A DNA stretch of 64,000 bases, from contig NZ_QSGS01000003.1 in the NCBI RefSeq assembly GCF_003467445.1, forward strand, positions 186,001 to 250,000, read 5' to 3'. Positions within the stretch are counted from its first letter, which is position 1; each line of letters begins with the position of its first letter. This DNA is from Exiguobacterium sp. AM39-5BH (GTDB lineage Bacteria; Bacillota; Bacilli; Exiguobacteriales; Exiguobacteriaceae). The translations under genes and the position numbers were made by a program. Shown here in pieces: positions 20,601-30,061 of the stretch. The notes below the pieces were generated by a model. It did no database searches and was not told the origin of the DNA. It saw nothing but the letters and a program-made list of their open reading frames with translations.

Positions 20601-20830
20601 ACACTCTCACGATTGAGACCGTGGGATTCTGAAGTGCTTGTGCGAACGCAGTCCATTTCTGTTTTGTTCAAGCCTTCAGATGAGGGTGTGCCATCACCCC
20701 TCCCGAGACAGACCATATAGGTTCTCAGGCTGGTGGACTGTGACCATCCACCACAGGTCGTTACAGGTGTGCCTACCCGATTTTTTAGCGTCTTTTGCAT
20801 GACGACAGGCATCGTTTTACCGGTCACATG
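20601..20830 (-). mobile_element. Right-end remnant of an IS200/IS605-type (TnpB) element
   Basis: Read on the minus strand, this stretch looks like the 3' tail of a tnpB gene plus the right end of its element. There is a GTP-rich tail region (around 20760-20790), a segment encoding GDGTPSSEGLNKTE, and finally a hairpin TCCCACG/CGTGAGA at 20605-20626 close to the end sequence GTGTCAA. Such subterminal hairpins and this kind of tail are typical of IS605-family right ends, which also form the guide (omega) RNA. No intact tnpB, no tnpA and no left end is visible, so the element is dead. The call is by pattern memory and needs an ISfinder search. Confidence 0.5.
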
Positions 20831-21045
20831 GTTTTGTGACCGAACCGGATACGATTTTCAAAGGGCGGTGGACACAGACGTTTTAGAGACTTGTACGTGT
20901 CTATAGGATATATTTACCCGAATGTCGGATGTGAAGAACATCTGACCTCACGTTTATCCCATGTCTAAAGAGGGATGTGTCGGATTTGGACTTTCCCGCT
21001 CGTAAATTCTGTAATATACTAGGAGACAATGAAGGAGTGACAGAA
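20831..21045. other. Non-coding gap before greA with small hairpins
   Basis: No gene was found here. A perfect 8-bp hairpin CGGTCACA/TGTGACCG sits at 20821-20842, at the border of the insertion relic. Imperfect repeats of GTCGGATGTG and CATCTGAC lie at about 20923-20945. TGTAAT at 21011-21016 with TTGGAC 18 bases upstream is a weak greA promoter candidate. Part of the gap may be older debris of the same element. Confidence 0.4.
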
Positions 21046-21519
21046 ATGGCTGAAAAACAACATTACATGACGTTAGACGGAAAAGCTAAAATCGAAAATG
21101 AATTGAACGAACTGAAGACGGTGCGCCGTAAAGAAGTCGTTGAGAATATTAAGATTGCCCGTGATTTCGGAGACTTGTCTGAGAACGCTGAATACGATGC
21201 GGCGAAAGAAGAGCAGGCAATGGTCGAAGGACGCATCGCTCAACTCGAAGAAATGCTTCGTAACGCAGTCATCATCCAAGATGATGGAGCGGACAACTCG
21301 ATGGTCGCCATCGGGAAGACGGTAACGTTCTTCATTCAAGAAGATAATGAGAACGAGACATACACAATCGTAGGTGGCGCCGAGGCCGACCCGTTCACAG
21401 GGAAAATCTCGAATGAATCACCGATCGCAAAAGCGCTCCTCGGCCGCACGGTCGGAGACGTCGTCAACGTCCAAACGCCAGGTGGCGACATGGTCGTCGA
21501 AATTAAAGAAATCAAGTAA
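21046..21519 (+). CDS. greA: Transcription elongation factor GreA
   Basis: A 157-residue factor that rescues backtracked RNA polymerase by stimulating transcript cleavage. The N-terminal coiled coil starts [18 protein letters not shown] and carries the tip acids in [20 protein letters not shown]. The C-terminal FKBP-like domain ends [17 protein letters not shown] 21046 lies eight bases after GAAGGAG. A hairpin terminator follows, so it is likely monocistronic. Confidence 0.95.
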   Translation: MAEKQHYMTLDGKAKIENELNELKTVRRKEVVENIKIARDFGDLSENAEYDAAKEEQAMVEGRIAQLEEMLRNAVIIQDDGADNSMVAIGKTVTFFIQEDNENETYTIVGGAEADPFTGKISNESPIAKALLGRTVGDVVNVQTPGGDMVVEIKEIK

Positions 21520-21526
21520 TACTAAC

Positions 21527-21559
21527 GAGCGACATCCATTTGGAGGTCGCTCTCTTTCT
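21527..21559 (+). terminator. Terminator of greA
   Basis: GAGCGAC-a-TCCA pairs with TGGA-g-GTCGCTC, followed by TCTTTCT. Confidence 0.75.
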
Positions 21560-21574
21560 GAGGAGGCACATATC

Positions 21575-22279
21575 ATGAAAATCGGAATCATCGGAGCGAT
21601 GGAAGAAGAAGTAAACTTGCTCCGCAACGAATTGACAGAACGGACCGACATCGAAATCGCCAACTATCACTTCTATGAAGGATACCTCGGCAACGTCGAA
21701 GTCGTCATTTTAAAGTCAGGCATCGGCAAAGTGAACGCGGCCATCGGGACGACGCTCTTGATCGATAAGTTCAAACCGGACGTCGTCATCAACACCGGTT
21801 CAGCCGGCGGCTTCAAAAAAGGGATGAAAGTCGGCGACGTCGTCGTCTCGACAGAAGTCCGTCACCACGACGTCGACGTGACCGCGTTCGGCTATGAGTA
21901 TGGGCAAGTACCTGGCATGCCGGCGGCGTACACGGCTGACACTCATTTGATGGATGTGTGTAAAGAAGTGATTGAGAGTCTCCATGATGTGAACGTTCAT
22001 ACAGGTCTCATCGTGACGGGTGACTCGTTCATCAACGACTCGAAACGTGTCGCGGACATCCTCGGACATTTTGATGGCGTCGCCGCCGTCGAAATGGAAG
22101 CCGCTCCAATCGCACAGACGTGTTACCAGTTCGGGGTCCCGTTCGTCGTGACGCGCTCGATCTCGGACAGCGCCGACGAGGAAGCAAACTTGTCGTTCGA
22201 CGAATTTTTGGAGACGGCATCGATCAACTCGGCAAAAATGGTCATGGCCGTCACGAAACGACTCGGTCAAAACGAATAA
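21575..22279 (+). CDS. mtnN: 5'-methylthioadenosine/S-adenosylhomocysteine nucleosidase
   Basis: A 234-residue enzyme that splits MTA and SAH, feeding methionine salvage and the methyl cycle. It starts [17 protein letters not shown], has the ribose-binding INTGSAGGF, and ends with [21 protein letters not shown] and the catalytic aspartate in [13 protein letters not shown] 21575 follows AGGAGG. It stands between two terminators. Confidence 0.95.
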   Translation: MKIGIIGAMEEEVNLLRNELTERTDIEIANYHFYEGYLGNVEVVILKSGIGKVNAAIGTTLLIDKFKPDVVINTGSAGGFKKGMKVGDVVVSTEVRHHDVDVTAFGYEYGQVPGMPAAYTADTHLMDVCKEVIESLHDVNVHTGLIVTGDSFINDSKRVADILGHFDGVAAVEMEAAPIAQTCYQFGVPFVVTRSISDSADEEANLSFDEFLETASINSAKMVMAVTKRLGQNE

Positions 22280-22284
22280 TCGAG

Positions 22285-22309
22285 AGGGATGCGTTGACAT
22301 CCCTTTTTT
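22285..22309 (+). terminator. Terminator of mtnN
   Basis: AGGGATG (22285-22291) pairs with CATCCCT (22298-22304), then T6. The loop and 3' arm contain the -35 box of fabH. Confidence 0.75.
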
Positions 22310-22322
22310 ATTCCCTTATATT
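22294..22322 (+). promoter_or_regulatory. Promoter of fabHF
   Basis: TTGACA (22294-22299), exactly 17 bp, then TATATT (22317-22322). The -35 lies inside the mtnN terminator hairpin. Confidence 0.75.
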
Positions 22323-22338
22323 AGTACCAGATACTAAG
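22320..22338. promoter_or_regulatory. FapR operator at fabH
   Basis: ATTAGTACCAGATACTAAG matches the palindromic FapR box (ATTAGTACC-x-GgTACTAAT type) almost fully and overlaps the -10 and start region. FapR represses fatty-acid genes and is released by malonyl-CoA. Confidence 0.8.
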
Positions 22339-22354
22339 AATAGGGGTCATCAAT

Positions 22355-23314
22355 ATGAGCATTGGAATCATTGGAATCGGTTCGTTCCTTCCGGCTAACC
22401 GGGTCACGAACATCGATTTGGAAAAACGAATGGATACGAGCGACGAATGGATTCGGACCCGCACCGGGATTGAAGCGAGACACTTGGCCGATGACAATCT
22501 TTCGGTCGCCGACATGGCGACGCACGCTGCCGAACGGGCACTCCGAAGCGCAGGGGTGTCGATCCGAGACATCGACGCAATCATCTGCGCGACGGCGACG
22601 GCGCCATCGTTCCCGGCGACGGCTTGTCTCGTCCAGGCCAACCTCGGTGCAAAGCAAGCTGTCGCCTTCGATGTCAGTGCCGCCTGTAGCGGATTCATCT
22701 TCGCAATGGATACGGCAAAGAGCATGATGCTCGCGAAAGGATTAAAACGGACACTCGTCATCGGGGCCGAGAAGATGAGCAATCTCATTGATTGGGACGA
22801 TCGTTCGACCGCCGTCTTGTTCGGTGACGGGGCAGGGGCCATCGTCCTCGGCGAAGACGACGTCGCCTCCATCGATTCCATCGTGCTCGGTAGCGACGGT
22901 ACCGGTGGCAAGTTCTTATATGAGAATGAAGAAGGCAATATTGCCATGAACGGGCGAGAAGTATTCAAATTCGCCGTCCGTAAAATGCCGGATATCGTAT
23001 TAGAGGCATTAGAAGGTGCGGGGAAATCGATTGCCGATCTGGACGTCCTCGTGCCACACCAAGCGAATCGTCGTATCATCGATGCTGCGATTGAGCGGTT
23101 AGGGCTTGAAGAAGAAAGAGTCGTCGTCACGATTCAAGATCATGCGAACACGTCGGCCGCTTCAATCCCGCTCGCTCTGGTCGAAGCGGTCAAACGAGGG
23201 AAAATTCTCAACGGTCAGACGATTGTCGTCGCCGGGTTCGGCGCCGGGCTCACATGGGGAGCGAGCTGTCTAACATGGAATAACGCTAACATCACGGAGG
23301 AGATTAACGCATGA
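22355..23314 (+). CDS. fabH: Beta-ketoacyl-ACP synthase III
   Basis: A 319-residue condensing enzyme that joins acyl-CoA to malonyl-ACP to start fatty-acid synthesis. The catalytic cysteine is Cys111 in [12 protein letters not shown], the histidine is in [10 protein letters not shown] and the asparagine in [24 protein letters not shown] near residue 32 is also characteristic. In Bacillaceae the enzyme prefers branched primers; that is inferred here. Its stop overlaps the fabF start by ATGA, so the two are coupled, under the FapR box. Confidence 0.95.
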   Translation: MSIGIIGIGSFLPANRVTNIDLEKRMDTSDEWIRTRTGIEARHLADDNLSVADMATHAAERALRSAGVSIRDIDAIICATATAPSFPATACLVQANLGAKQAVAFDVSAACSGFIFAMDTAKSMMLAKGLKRTLVIGAEKMSNLIDWDDRSTAVLFGDGAGAIVLGEDDVASIDSIVLGSDGTGGKFLYENEEGNIAMNGREVFKFAVRKMPDIVLEALEGAGKSIADLDVLVPHQANRRIIDAAIERLGLEEERVVVTIQDHANTSAASIPLALVEAVKRGKILNGQTIVVAGFGAGLTWGASCLTWNNANITEEINA

Positions 23315-24534
23315 AACGAGTAGTCATCACAGGATTAGGAGTCGTTTCCCCACTCGGGAACGACGTTACGACAATGTGGGAGCGACTGTTGAACGGGGAC
23401 AATGCAGTCGATACGTTGACGAAGATTGATATTAGCCAGTACCCGGCGAAAGTCGGGGCCGAAGTCAAAGAATGGAACATCGATCATTTGGTCGAGGCAA
23501 AAGAAGCGCGCAAGATGGACTCGTTCATTCAGTATTCGATTTTAGCGGCTGACGCCGCGCATCGGGACAGTGGTCTAGATGTGAAAGCAATCGCGGACGA
23601 AGTCGGGATTTGGATTGGAAGCGGAATCGGTGGTGTCGAGACAATCGACAAACAAGCGAGCATCTTACATGAGCGTGGACCGCGCCGCATCAGCCCGTTC
23701 TTCATTCCGATGATGATTCCGAACATGGCGAGCGGTCAAGTCTCCATATACCTCGGGGCGAAAGGGCCAAGCAACTGTTCGGTCACAGCTTGTGCCTCTG
23801 GGACGAACTCAATCGGAGAAGCGTTCAAAGTCATCCAACGTGGCGATGCGCTTGCCATGTTCGCGGGCGGAGCAGAGGCGCCGATCACCCCGCTCTCGTT
23901 CTCAGGATTCTGTGCCAACAAGGCGCTATCGACGAATCCGGACCCGAACACGGCGTGCCGTCCGTTCGATGCGAACCGTGACGGCTTCATCATGGGAGAA
24001 GGCGCGGGCGTGCTCGTTCTAGAGGAATATGAACATGCGAAAGCACGTGGAGCCAAAATATATGCGGAAGTCGTCGGGTACGGCATGAGCTCGGACGCCT
24101 ACCACATCACGGCACCGTCACCGGAAGCGGAAGGCGGCTCGAAAGCGATGAATGAGGCGCTTCGGGACGCGGGGATTCGTCCAGAAGACGTTCAATATAT
24201 CAACGCTCACGGGACGAGCACACCGCTCAACGATATGTTGGAGACGAAAGCCATCCACAATGTCTTCGGGGAGCACGCGCACAACTTGGCCGTCAACTCA
24301 TCGAAATCGATGATCGGGCACTTGCTCGGTGCAGCCGGCGGAGTCGAGGCCGTCATCACGGCGCTATCGATTCATGAGGGACGGATTCACCCGACGATCA
24401 ACTGTGAGACACCGGCAGACGATTGTGATTTAGATTATGTCCGCGACGGAAATCGGGAACTTGATATCCAGTACGCACTCAGCAACTCACTTGGCTTCGG
24501 AGGCCATAACGCGACGCTCGCGTCGCGAAAGTAA
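23311..24534 (+). CDS. fabF: Beta-ketoacyl-ACP synthase II
   Basis: A 407-residue elongating condensing enzyme. Cys161 in [18 protein letters not shown] is the nucleophile, and the two histidines lie in [13 protein letters not shown] and [27 protein letters not shown] closes the active-site loop. It is coupled to fabH. No strong terminator is visible before the next gene, so some read-through into the binding-protein gene is possible. Confidence 0.95.
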   Translation: MKRVVITGLGVVSPLGNDVTTMWERLLNGDNAVDTLTKIDISQYPAKVGAEVKEWNIDHLVEAKEARKMDSFIQYSILAADAAHRDSGLDVKAIADEVGIWIGSGIGGVETIDKQASILHERGPRRISPFFIPMMIPNMASGQVSIYLGAKGPSNCSVTACASGTNSIGEAFKVIQRGDALAMFAGGAEAPITPLSFSGFCANKALSTNPDPNTACRPFDANRDGFIMGEGAGVLVLEEYEHAKARGAKIYAEVVGYGMSSDAYHITAPSPEAEGGSKAMNEALRDAGIRPEDVQYINAHGTSTPLNDMLETKAIHNVFGEHAHNLAVNSSKSMIGHLLGAAGGVEAVITALSIHEGRIHPTINCETPADDCDLDYVRDGNRELDIQYALSNSLGFGGHNATLASRK

Positions 24535-24607
24535 ACGACTAATAGTAGAAATAAGAGATAAAAACGGGTAGCGTATAAGGGTTGAGCTAACAGAGAGGAG
24601 AATGCAG

Positions 24608-26140
24608 ATGAAACGACTTTTCATCGGTGCCGCCTTGTTGGGTTCAGTCCTTATCCTTTTTTTCGTTATATGGTACGGACAACGAGAGCAGGCACGAGAA
24701 TTAGTACCACCTGAAGAACAAGTCGTAGAGATTTATGGGGAGACGTTACCAGAGCAACCGAATACGCTACTTGCCATCGATCCGAGTTCACAAACCGTGT
24801 TAGCGCATATTTATGAAGGGTTGTATCGCTTCGGCGCGGACGGAGACATCGAACCGGGACTCGCCGAGACGATGACTCGTTCAAAAGACGGTGCGACATA
24901 CACGTTCAAATTGAAAGAAAGTCAAACTGTGAACGGGAATGCGGTCACGGCCGAGACGTTCGTCAATCATTTCCGGAGGCTCGCCGATGACGACACAAAT
25001 TCTCCGTTCAGTTTCCTCCTGGAGGATGTATTGAACGGAAAAGCAATCAGTCTCGGGACGAAAGAACCAGAGACGCTCGGCGTGAAGGCAATCGATGAGC
25101 AAACACTTGAATTGACGCTCGAACGACCGATGGAAGGGTTCGAGCAGATTTTAGCGATGCCTGCCTTTTTGCCACAAGCCTTGGTTGGCGAATGGCAAGA
25201 ACTTGACGCGAACGGCCCATTTCAAATCGAGTCGTTAGATGCGGCCCAAGTCACATTGACGAAAAACGAGGCGTATTATGACGCCGAACGTGTAACGTTA
25301 GAAAAAATCGTCCTTTGGGCGGATGAGGCGCTCGAATCGAATCCTGCGGGTATGCATCCCATTCCATACGGGACGACCGAGACAACCATCGAATCACTTG
25401 AAGGGGAGCTTGTTGATGTCAAGCGAAGTGGTGTCTTCTATTTAAAACCGAATATCGATGAGTATCCGTTCGATGATGCTGATTTTCGGCGAGCGCTCGC
25501 ACTCGTTCTAAATCGAAAAGCAGTGGCAGATTCGCTGGCGCGAGCCGAAGTGACGACAGAACGTTTACTAGTCACTGATGACGTGGAGCTTAAAACTTCA
25601 CTCGCTGGAAAAGCTGATTCACTATTTGAAGACGTAATCGTACGGTTAGGGGAAGAAGAGATTGAAATCGAGTTACTCAGTTTTGTGGATGAGGAAGCGA
25701 GACAAATCGCCCAGACGATTGAATCAGAACTTGAAAAGCTCCCAGGACTTCAAGTGACTATTGTGGAATTGCCACTTGGGGATAAAGTTAGGAGAGAAGT
25801 CGCAGGTGATTATGCGTTGTCACTTTCTGGTTGGCAACCGGATTATCCGGCGTTCAGCGCCTATCTGACCCAATTTGAGACAGATAATTATTTGAATTCA
25901 AGTGGTTATACCGACAGAGCGTTCGATCACTTGATGGCGCTGGCCCGTTCTACCGAAGGGCTCGCAAACCGAAACATGAGATATCGGCAAGCGGAAAAAC
26001 GATTGTTGGAGAAAGCGGTTGTTATCCCAATCTATCAAGCTGGAAGATCTTACGCAGTCGATTCCAAATATACGGACATCGGTTTTCCGGTTATCGGTCC
26101 TTCGTACGTCCTAACCTTTTCTAAAGTTTATGAAAAATGA
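24608..26140 (+). CDS. Oligopeptide-binding (OppA/SBP family 5) protein with N-terminal membrane anchor
   Basis: A 510-residue extracellular solute-binding protein of family 5, visible from ANTLLAID-like start phrases, LAHIYEGLYRFGADGDIEPGLAE and ALSLSGWQPDYPAFSAYL. Unlike the two OppA lipoproteins downstream it has no lipobox cysteine; residues 5-25 form one hydrophobic helix (FIGAALLGSVLILFFVIWYG) followed by a polar stretch, so it is probably membrane-anchored by an uncleaved helix. ATG 24608 suits the GAGAGGAG site. It is about 30 residues shorter than the neighbours and quite diverged. A perfect terminator follows. Confidence 0.85.
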   Translation: MKRLFIGAALLGSVLILFFVIWYGQREQARELVPPEEQVVEIYGETLPEQPNTLLAIDPSSQTVLAHIYEGLYRFGADGDIEPGLAETMTRSKDGATYTFKLKESQTVNGNAVTAETFVNHFRRLADDDTNSPFSFLLEDVLNGKAISLGTKEPETLGVKAIDEQTLELTLERPMEGFEQILAMPAFLPQALVGEWQELDANGPFQIESLDAAQVTLTKNEAYYDAERVTLEKIVLWADEALESNPAGMHPIPYGTTETTIESLEGELVDVKRSGVFYLKPNIDEYPFDDADFRRALALVLNRKAVADSLARAEVTTERLLVTDDVELKTSLAGKADSLFEDVIVRLGEEEIEIELLSFVDEEARQIAQTIESELEKLPGLQVTIVELPLGDKVRREVAGDYALSLSGWQPDYPAFSAYLTQFETDNYLNSSGYTDRAFDHLMALARSTEGLANRNMRYRQAEKRLLEKAVVIPIYQAGRSYAVDSKYTDIGFPVIGPSYVLTFSKVYEK

Positions 26141-26174
26141 GCTAAAAGCCCGTTCTGTTAGGCGGGCTTTTAGC
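26141..26174 (+). terminator. Strong terminator
   Basis: A perfect 12-bp stem GCTAAAAGCCCG/CGGGCTTTTAGC with a 10-base loop follows the binding-protein gene. Confidence 0.85.
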
Positions 26175-26213
26175 CTATGATAAAAATTTTTTAGAAAAAT
26201 CAAAATAAACACT

Positions 26214-26241
26214 TTGCAAAATTATCAGAATATTGTATTAT
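26214..26241 (+). promoter_or_regulatory. Promoter of first oppA with CodY-like box in the spacer
   Basis: TTGCAA (26214-26219) and TATTAT (26236-26241) are 16 bp apart. The spacer is AATTATCAGAATATT (26220-26234), which matches 13 of 15 bases of the CodY consensus AATTTTCWGAAAATT. Two weaker boxes lie at 26186-26200 (12/15) and 26280-26294 (11/15). Confidence 0.6.
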
Positions 26242-26342
26242 TGCTTCAACGGGATTATGGTAACAAATTTTGTAAAGTAAACTATCAGAATTTTCTACCA
26301 TCGTTCATTTCGTTAAAACGAAAAAATCAGGGGGTCATCGCA

Positions 26343-28001
26343 ATGAATAAGAAAAAAGGTTTTGCTTTAGCAACGTCGGTAACACTTCTCTCTAGCGCAT
26401 TCCTAGCAGCCTGTTCGACAGGTGAAGAAGAGACAACAAAAACGAACCAAGGTTCTGAAGGTAAAGCGGACGAGGAGCAAGTCCTCAACTTGCTCGATAG
26501 TTCTGACATCCCTTCACTTAACCCTACACTCGCGACAGACGCGGTTTCGTTCAACGTGTTGAACAACGTTAACGAAGGTCTTTATCGTATGGATAAAGAC
26601 GATAACCCGACACCAGGGATCGCAGAGTCACATGAAATCTCTGAAGACGGTAAAACGTACACATTCAAAATCCGTGAAGGCGCAACATGGTCAAACGGTG
26701 AGCCTGTAACAGCAAACGACTTCGAATACGCTTGGAAAGAAGTTCTTAACCCAGACAACGCCTCGCAATATGCTTACGTCATGTCAATCATCGAAGGCGC
26801 TGAAGCCTACAACACAGGCAAAGGCGAGCGCGACGCTGTTGGCGTTAAAGCTACCGATGAACAGACACTTGAAGTTAAATTGACTGCACCAGCTGATTAC
26901 TTCCTCGGTCTTACAAGCTTCGGCGTATTCATGCCTAAACTTGAGTCGTTCGACAAAGAGCAAGGCGAGAACTTCGGTACGTCTGCAGAGACAACTCTCT
27001 ACAACGGACCATTCAAACTCGAAAGCTGGGAACGCGAGCAAGGTTGGAAAATGGTCAAAAACGACGATTATTGGGACGCAGAAGCCGTCAAGCTTGACGA
27101 AATCAACGTTAAAGTCGTTAAAGAAGTTTCGACAGGTGTTAACTTGTACGAAAACGGTGACGTTGACCGCACTGGTTTGACTTCTGAGCTCGTTGCTCAA
27201 TATCAAGACAACGAAGACTTCTCAACTGTCGTTGAGCCAACACTCTTCTACCTTCAGTTCAACACGAAAGTCGAAGCACTCGACAACCAGAACATCCGTA
27301 ACGCGATTGACGCGGCATACGATAAAGCAGCGATCTCTGAAACGCTCCTCGCGAACGGTTCGATTCCTGCTAACTACCTCGTACCAAAAGACTTCGTAAC
27401 TGGACCAGATGGTAAAGACTTCCGTGAAGGTAACGGCGACATCGGCGGCTATGACGTGGACAAAGCAAAAGAACTATGGGAAAAAGGGCTTGAAGAAATC
27501 GGTCAAGACTCTGTTGAGATCGAACTCCTCAACTACGACTCAGAATCTGCGAAGCAAATCGGTGAGTTCATCAAAGGCGAACTTGAGAAAAACCTTCCAG
27601 GGATCACGCTTACAATCAAGCAACAACCGTTCAACAACAAACTTGACCTTGAAAACAAAGGTGAGTTCGAGTTGACATTCGCTGGATGGGGCCCTGACTA
27701 CCAGGATCCAATGACATTCGTTGACCTCTTTGTCACTGACGGACCATACAACCGCGGTAAGTGGTCAAATGAAGAATTTGACAAGCTCATCGAGTCTGCG
27801 AAATCAAGCACAGACGCTGAACAGCGTTGGGCTGACCTTCAAGCTGCAGAGAAAATCGTTCTTGAAGAGAATGCGATCTCACCAGTTTACCAACGTGGAT
27901 CGGCTCGCCTCACGAAGCCATACGTTAAAGGAATCGTTGAACACGCGTTCGGCGCTGACTACTCGTACAAGTGGGCGTTCATCGAAGGCAAAGAGCAATA
28001 A
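26343..28001 (+). CDS. oppA: Oligopeptide ABC transporter substrate-binding lipoprotein OppA (copy 1)
   Basis: A 552-residue lipoprotein with a signal peptide ending in the lipobox LAAC (Cys25 or so), a low-complexity linker and a complete family 5 binding domain (DIPSLNPTLATDAVSF, GEPVTANDFEYAWKEVLNP, LTFAGWGPDYQDPMTF). It captures peptides outside the cell for OppBCDF. ATG 26343 follows GGGGGT. Codon use is noticeably biased to abundant-tRNA codons, suggesting strong expression. It has its own promoter and terminator, separated from oppBCDF by trpS and the second oppA. Confidence 0.94.
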   Translation: MNKKKGFALATSVTLLSSAFLAACSTGEEETTKTNQGSEGKADEEQVLNLLDSSDIPSLNPTLATDAVSFNVLNNVNEGLYRMDKDDNPTPGIAESHEISEDGKTYTFKIREGATWSNGEPVTANDFEYAWKEVLNPDNASQYAYVMSIIEGAEAYNTGKGERDAVGVKATDEQTLEVKLTAPADYFLGLTSFGVFMPKLESFDKEQGENFGTSAETTLYNGPFKLESWEREQGWKMVKNDDYWDAEAVKLDEINVKVVKEVSTGVNLYENGDVDRTGLTSELVAQYQDNEDFSTVVEPTLFYLQFNTKVEALDNQNIRNAIDAAYDKAAISETLLANGSIPANYLVPKDFVTGPDGKDFREGNGDIGGYDVDKAKELWEKGLEEIGQDSVEIELLNYDSESAKQIGEFIKGELEKNLPGITLTIKQQPFNNKLDLENKGEFELTFAGWGPDYQDPMTFVDLFVTDGPYNRGKWSNEEFDKLIESAKSSTDAEQRWADLQAAEKIVLEENAISPVYQRGSARLTKPYVKGIVEHAFGADYSYKWAFIEGKEQ

Positions 28002-28017
28002 GAAACAACACGCATAC

Positions 28018-28050
28018 AAAAAAGAGACGGGGACGCCTGTCTCTTTTTTT
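28018..28050 (+). terminator. Terminator of oppA copy 1
   Basis: AAAGAGAC pairs with GTCTCTTT, followed by a long T run. Confidence 0.8.
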
Positions 28051-28086
28051 GTGTCTTCAGTTTGAGCAATCACGTTGCACGAACAA

Positions 28087-28112
28087 GCCGCCCTTTGAAC
28101 GCAAAGGGCGGC
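28087..28112 (-). terminator. Hairpin after trpS
   Basis: GCCGCCCTTTG (28087-28097) pairs perfectly with CAAAGGGCGGC (28102-28112) right after the trpS stop on the minus strand. The T tract is weak. Confidence 0.65.
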
Positions 28113-28118
28113 TACGTT

Positions 28119-29388
<1,270 letters not shown>

Positions 29389-29394
29389 TAGTGT

Positions 29395-29424
29395 AGCATA
29401 TCGACAGTGAAATCGGAAGGTCAA
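29395..29424 (-). promoter_or_regulatory. Promoter of the trpS leader
   Basis: On the minus strand, TTGACC (29424-29419), 18 bp, then TATGCT (29400-29395). The -35 overlaps the stop of the upstream DUF3899-like gene. Confidence 0.5.
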
Positions 29425-29789
29425 ACGAGGGTGATTACGTAAGAAAGAACGACGCTCGTGACACCGACATAGACCCAACGCCACGCCGAACGTTTTTGAT
29501 TGGCTCGATCTTCTGGTGAGGCTTCTTCGTCTTCTTCGTAGTCAGGGTCGATTTCTTTCAGCTTGGCCCGACGATTGCGTTTGAACCCGTACATGAACCC
29601 GTCAAATAATCCGGTGGCACCCATATGAGAGAACATCCCGACCGCGAAGACGAGTATACCGGCCACGAACAAGCCGCCACTCAAATGGAACCCGATCGTC
29701 TCGTCTTGGTAGTATGACAAGTTCGACCAAACGGTGTAGGCAATTGTGACAATTCCCCAAACGATTAATATACTTCTAAAATTTTTCAA
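29421..29789 (-). CDS. DUF3899-like membrane protein
   Basis: A 122-residue protein with three hydrophobic segments (about 6-24, 36-54 and 101-120) and a charged cytosolic stretch between the second and third (GFKRNRRAKLKEIDPDYEEDEE). The layout and the phrase FSHMGATGLFDGFMYGFK recall the DUF3899 family; function unknown. The start is TTG 29789, nine bases after AAAGGAG, since no ATG is suitably placed. It may be read through into the trpS leader. Confidence 0.75.
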   Translation of the reverse strand: MKNFRSILIVWGIVTIAYTVWSNLSYYQDETIGFHLSGGLFVAGILVFAVGMFSHMGATGLFDGFMYGFKRNRRAKLKEIDPDYEEDEEASPEDRANQKRSAWRWVYVGVTSVVLSYVITLV

Positions 29790-29915
29790 TGTGACAAACT
29801 CCTTTCAGCGTGGATGCGCTCCATCGAGTCATCCTCCCTATGGCTCTATGATACCTGTTGTGCCACATATATGGCGAGAAGTTCGTGTTAAAAATGACAG
29901 CGGTTTATTGGGGAG

Positions 29916-29945
29916 TTGACAGTTTGATTAAAAATTTTTTACAAT
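29916..29945 (+). promoter_or_regulatory. Promoter of second oppA
   Basis: TTGACA (29916-29921), 18 bp, then TACAAT (29940-29945). Confidence 0.65.
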
Positions 29946-29978
29946 AGCCCTAACGTTCTTTCGTCGGATACAAAATGA

Positions 29979-29993
29979 AATATTCAGAAAATT
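29979..29993. promoter_or_regulatory. CodY box upstream of second oppA
   Basis: AATATTCAGAAAATT matches 14 of 15 bases of the CodY consensus and lies about 28 bases after the predicted start of transcription, a place suited to roadblock repression. Confidence 0.65.
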
Positions 29994-30061
29994 AAAGAAA
30001 AAGTAAGATGTTACGGTCCGACGAAACGCCATGCTTCACGATTCAGAAAGGGGACATCGCA

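Noticed and set aside
20582..20827. 81-residue open frame on the minus strand in the udk-greA gap
   Set aside because: No ribosome site, no domain, and the sequence fits the non-coding tail and right end of an IS605-type element better than a gene.
20567..20976. tmRNA, RNase P RNA or a second 6S RNA in the udk-greA gap
   Set aside because: None of the hallmark sequences of these RNAs are present; the right-end hairpin of an insertion element explains the main structure.
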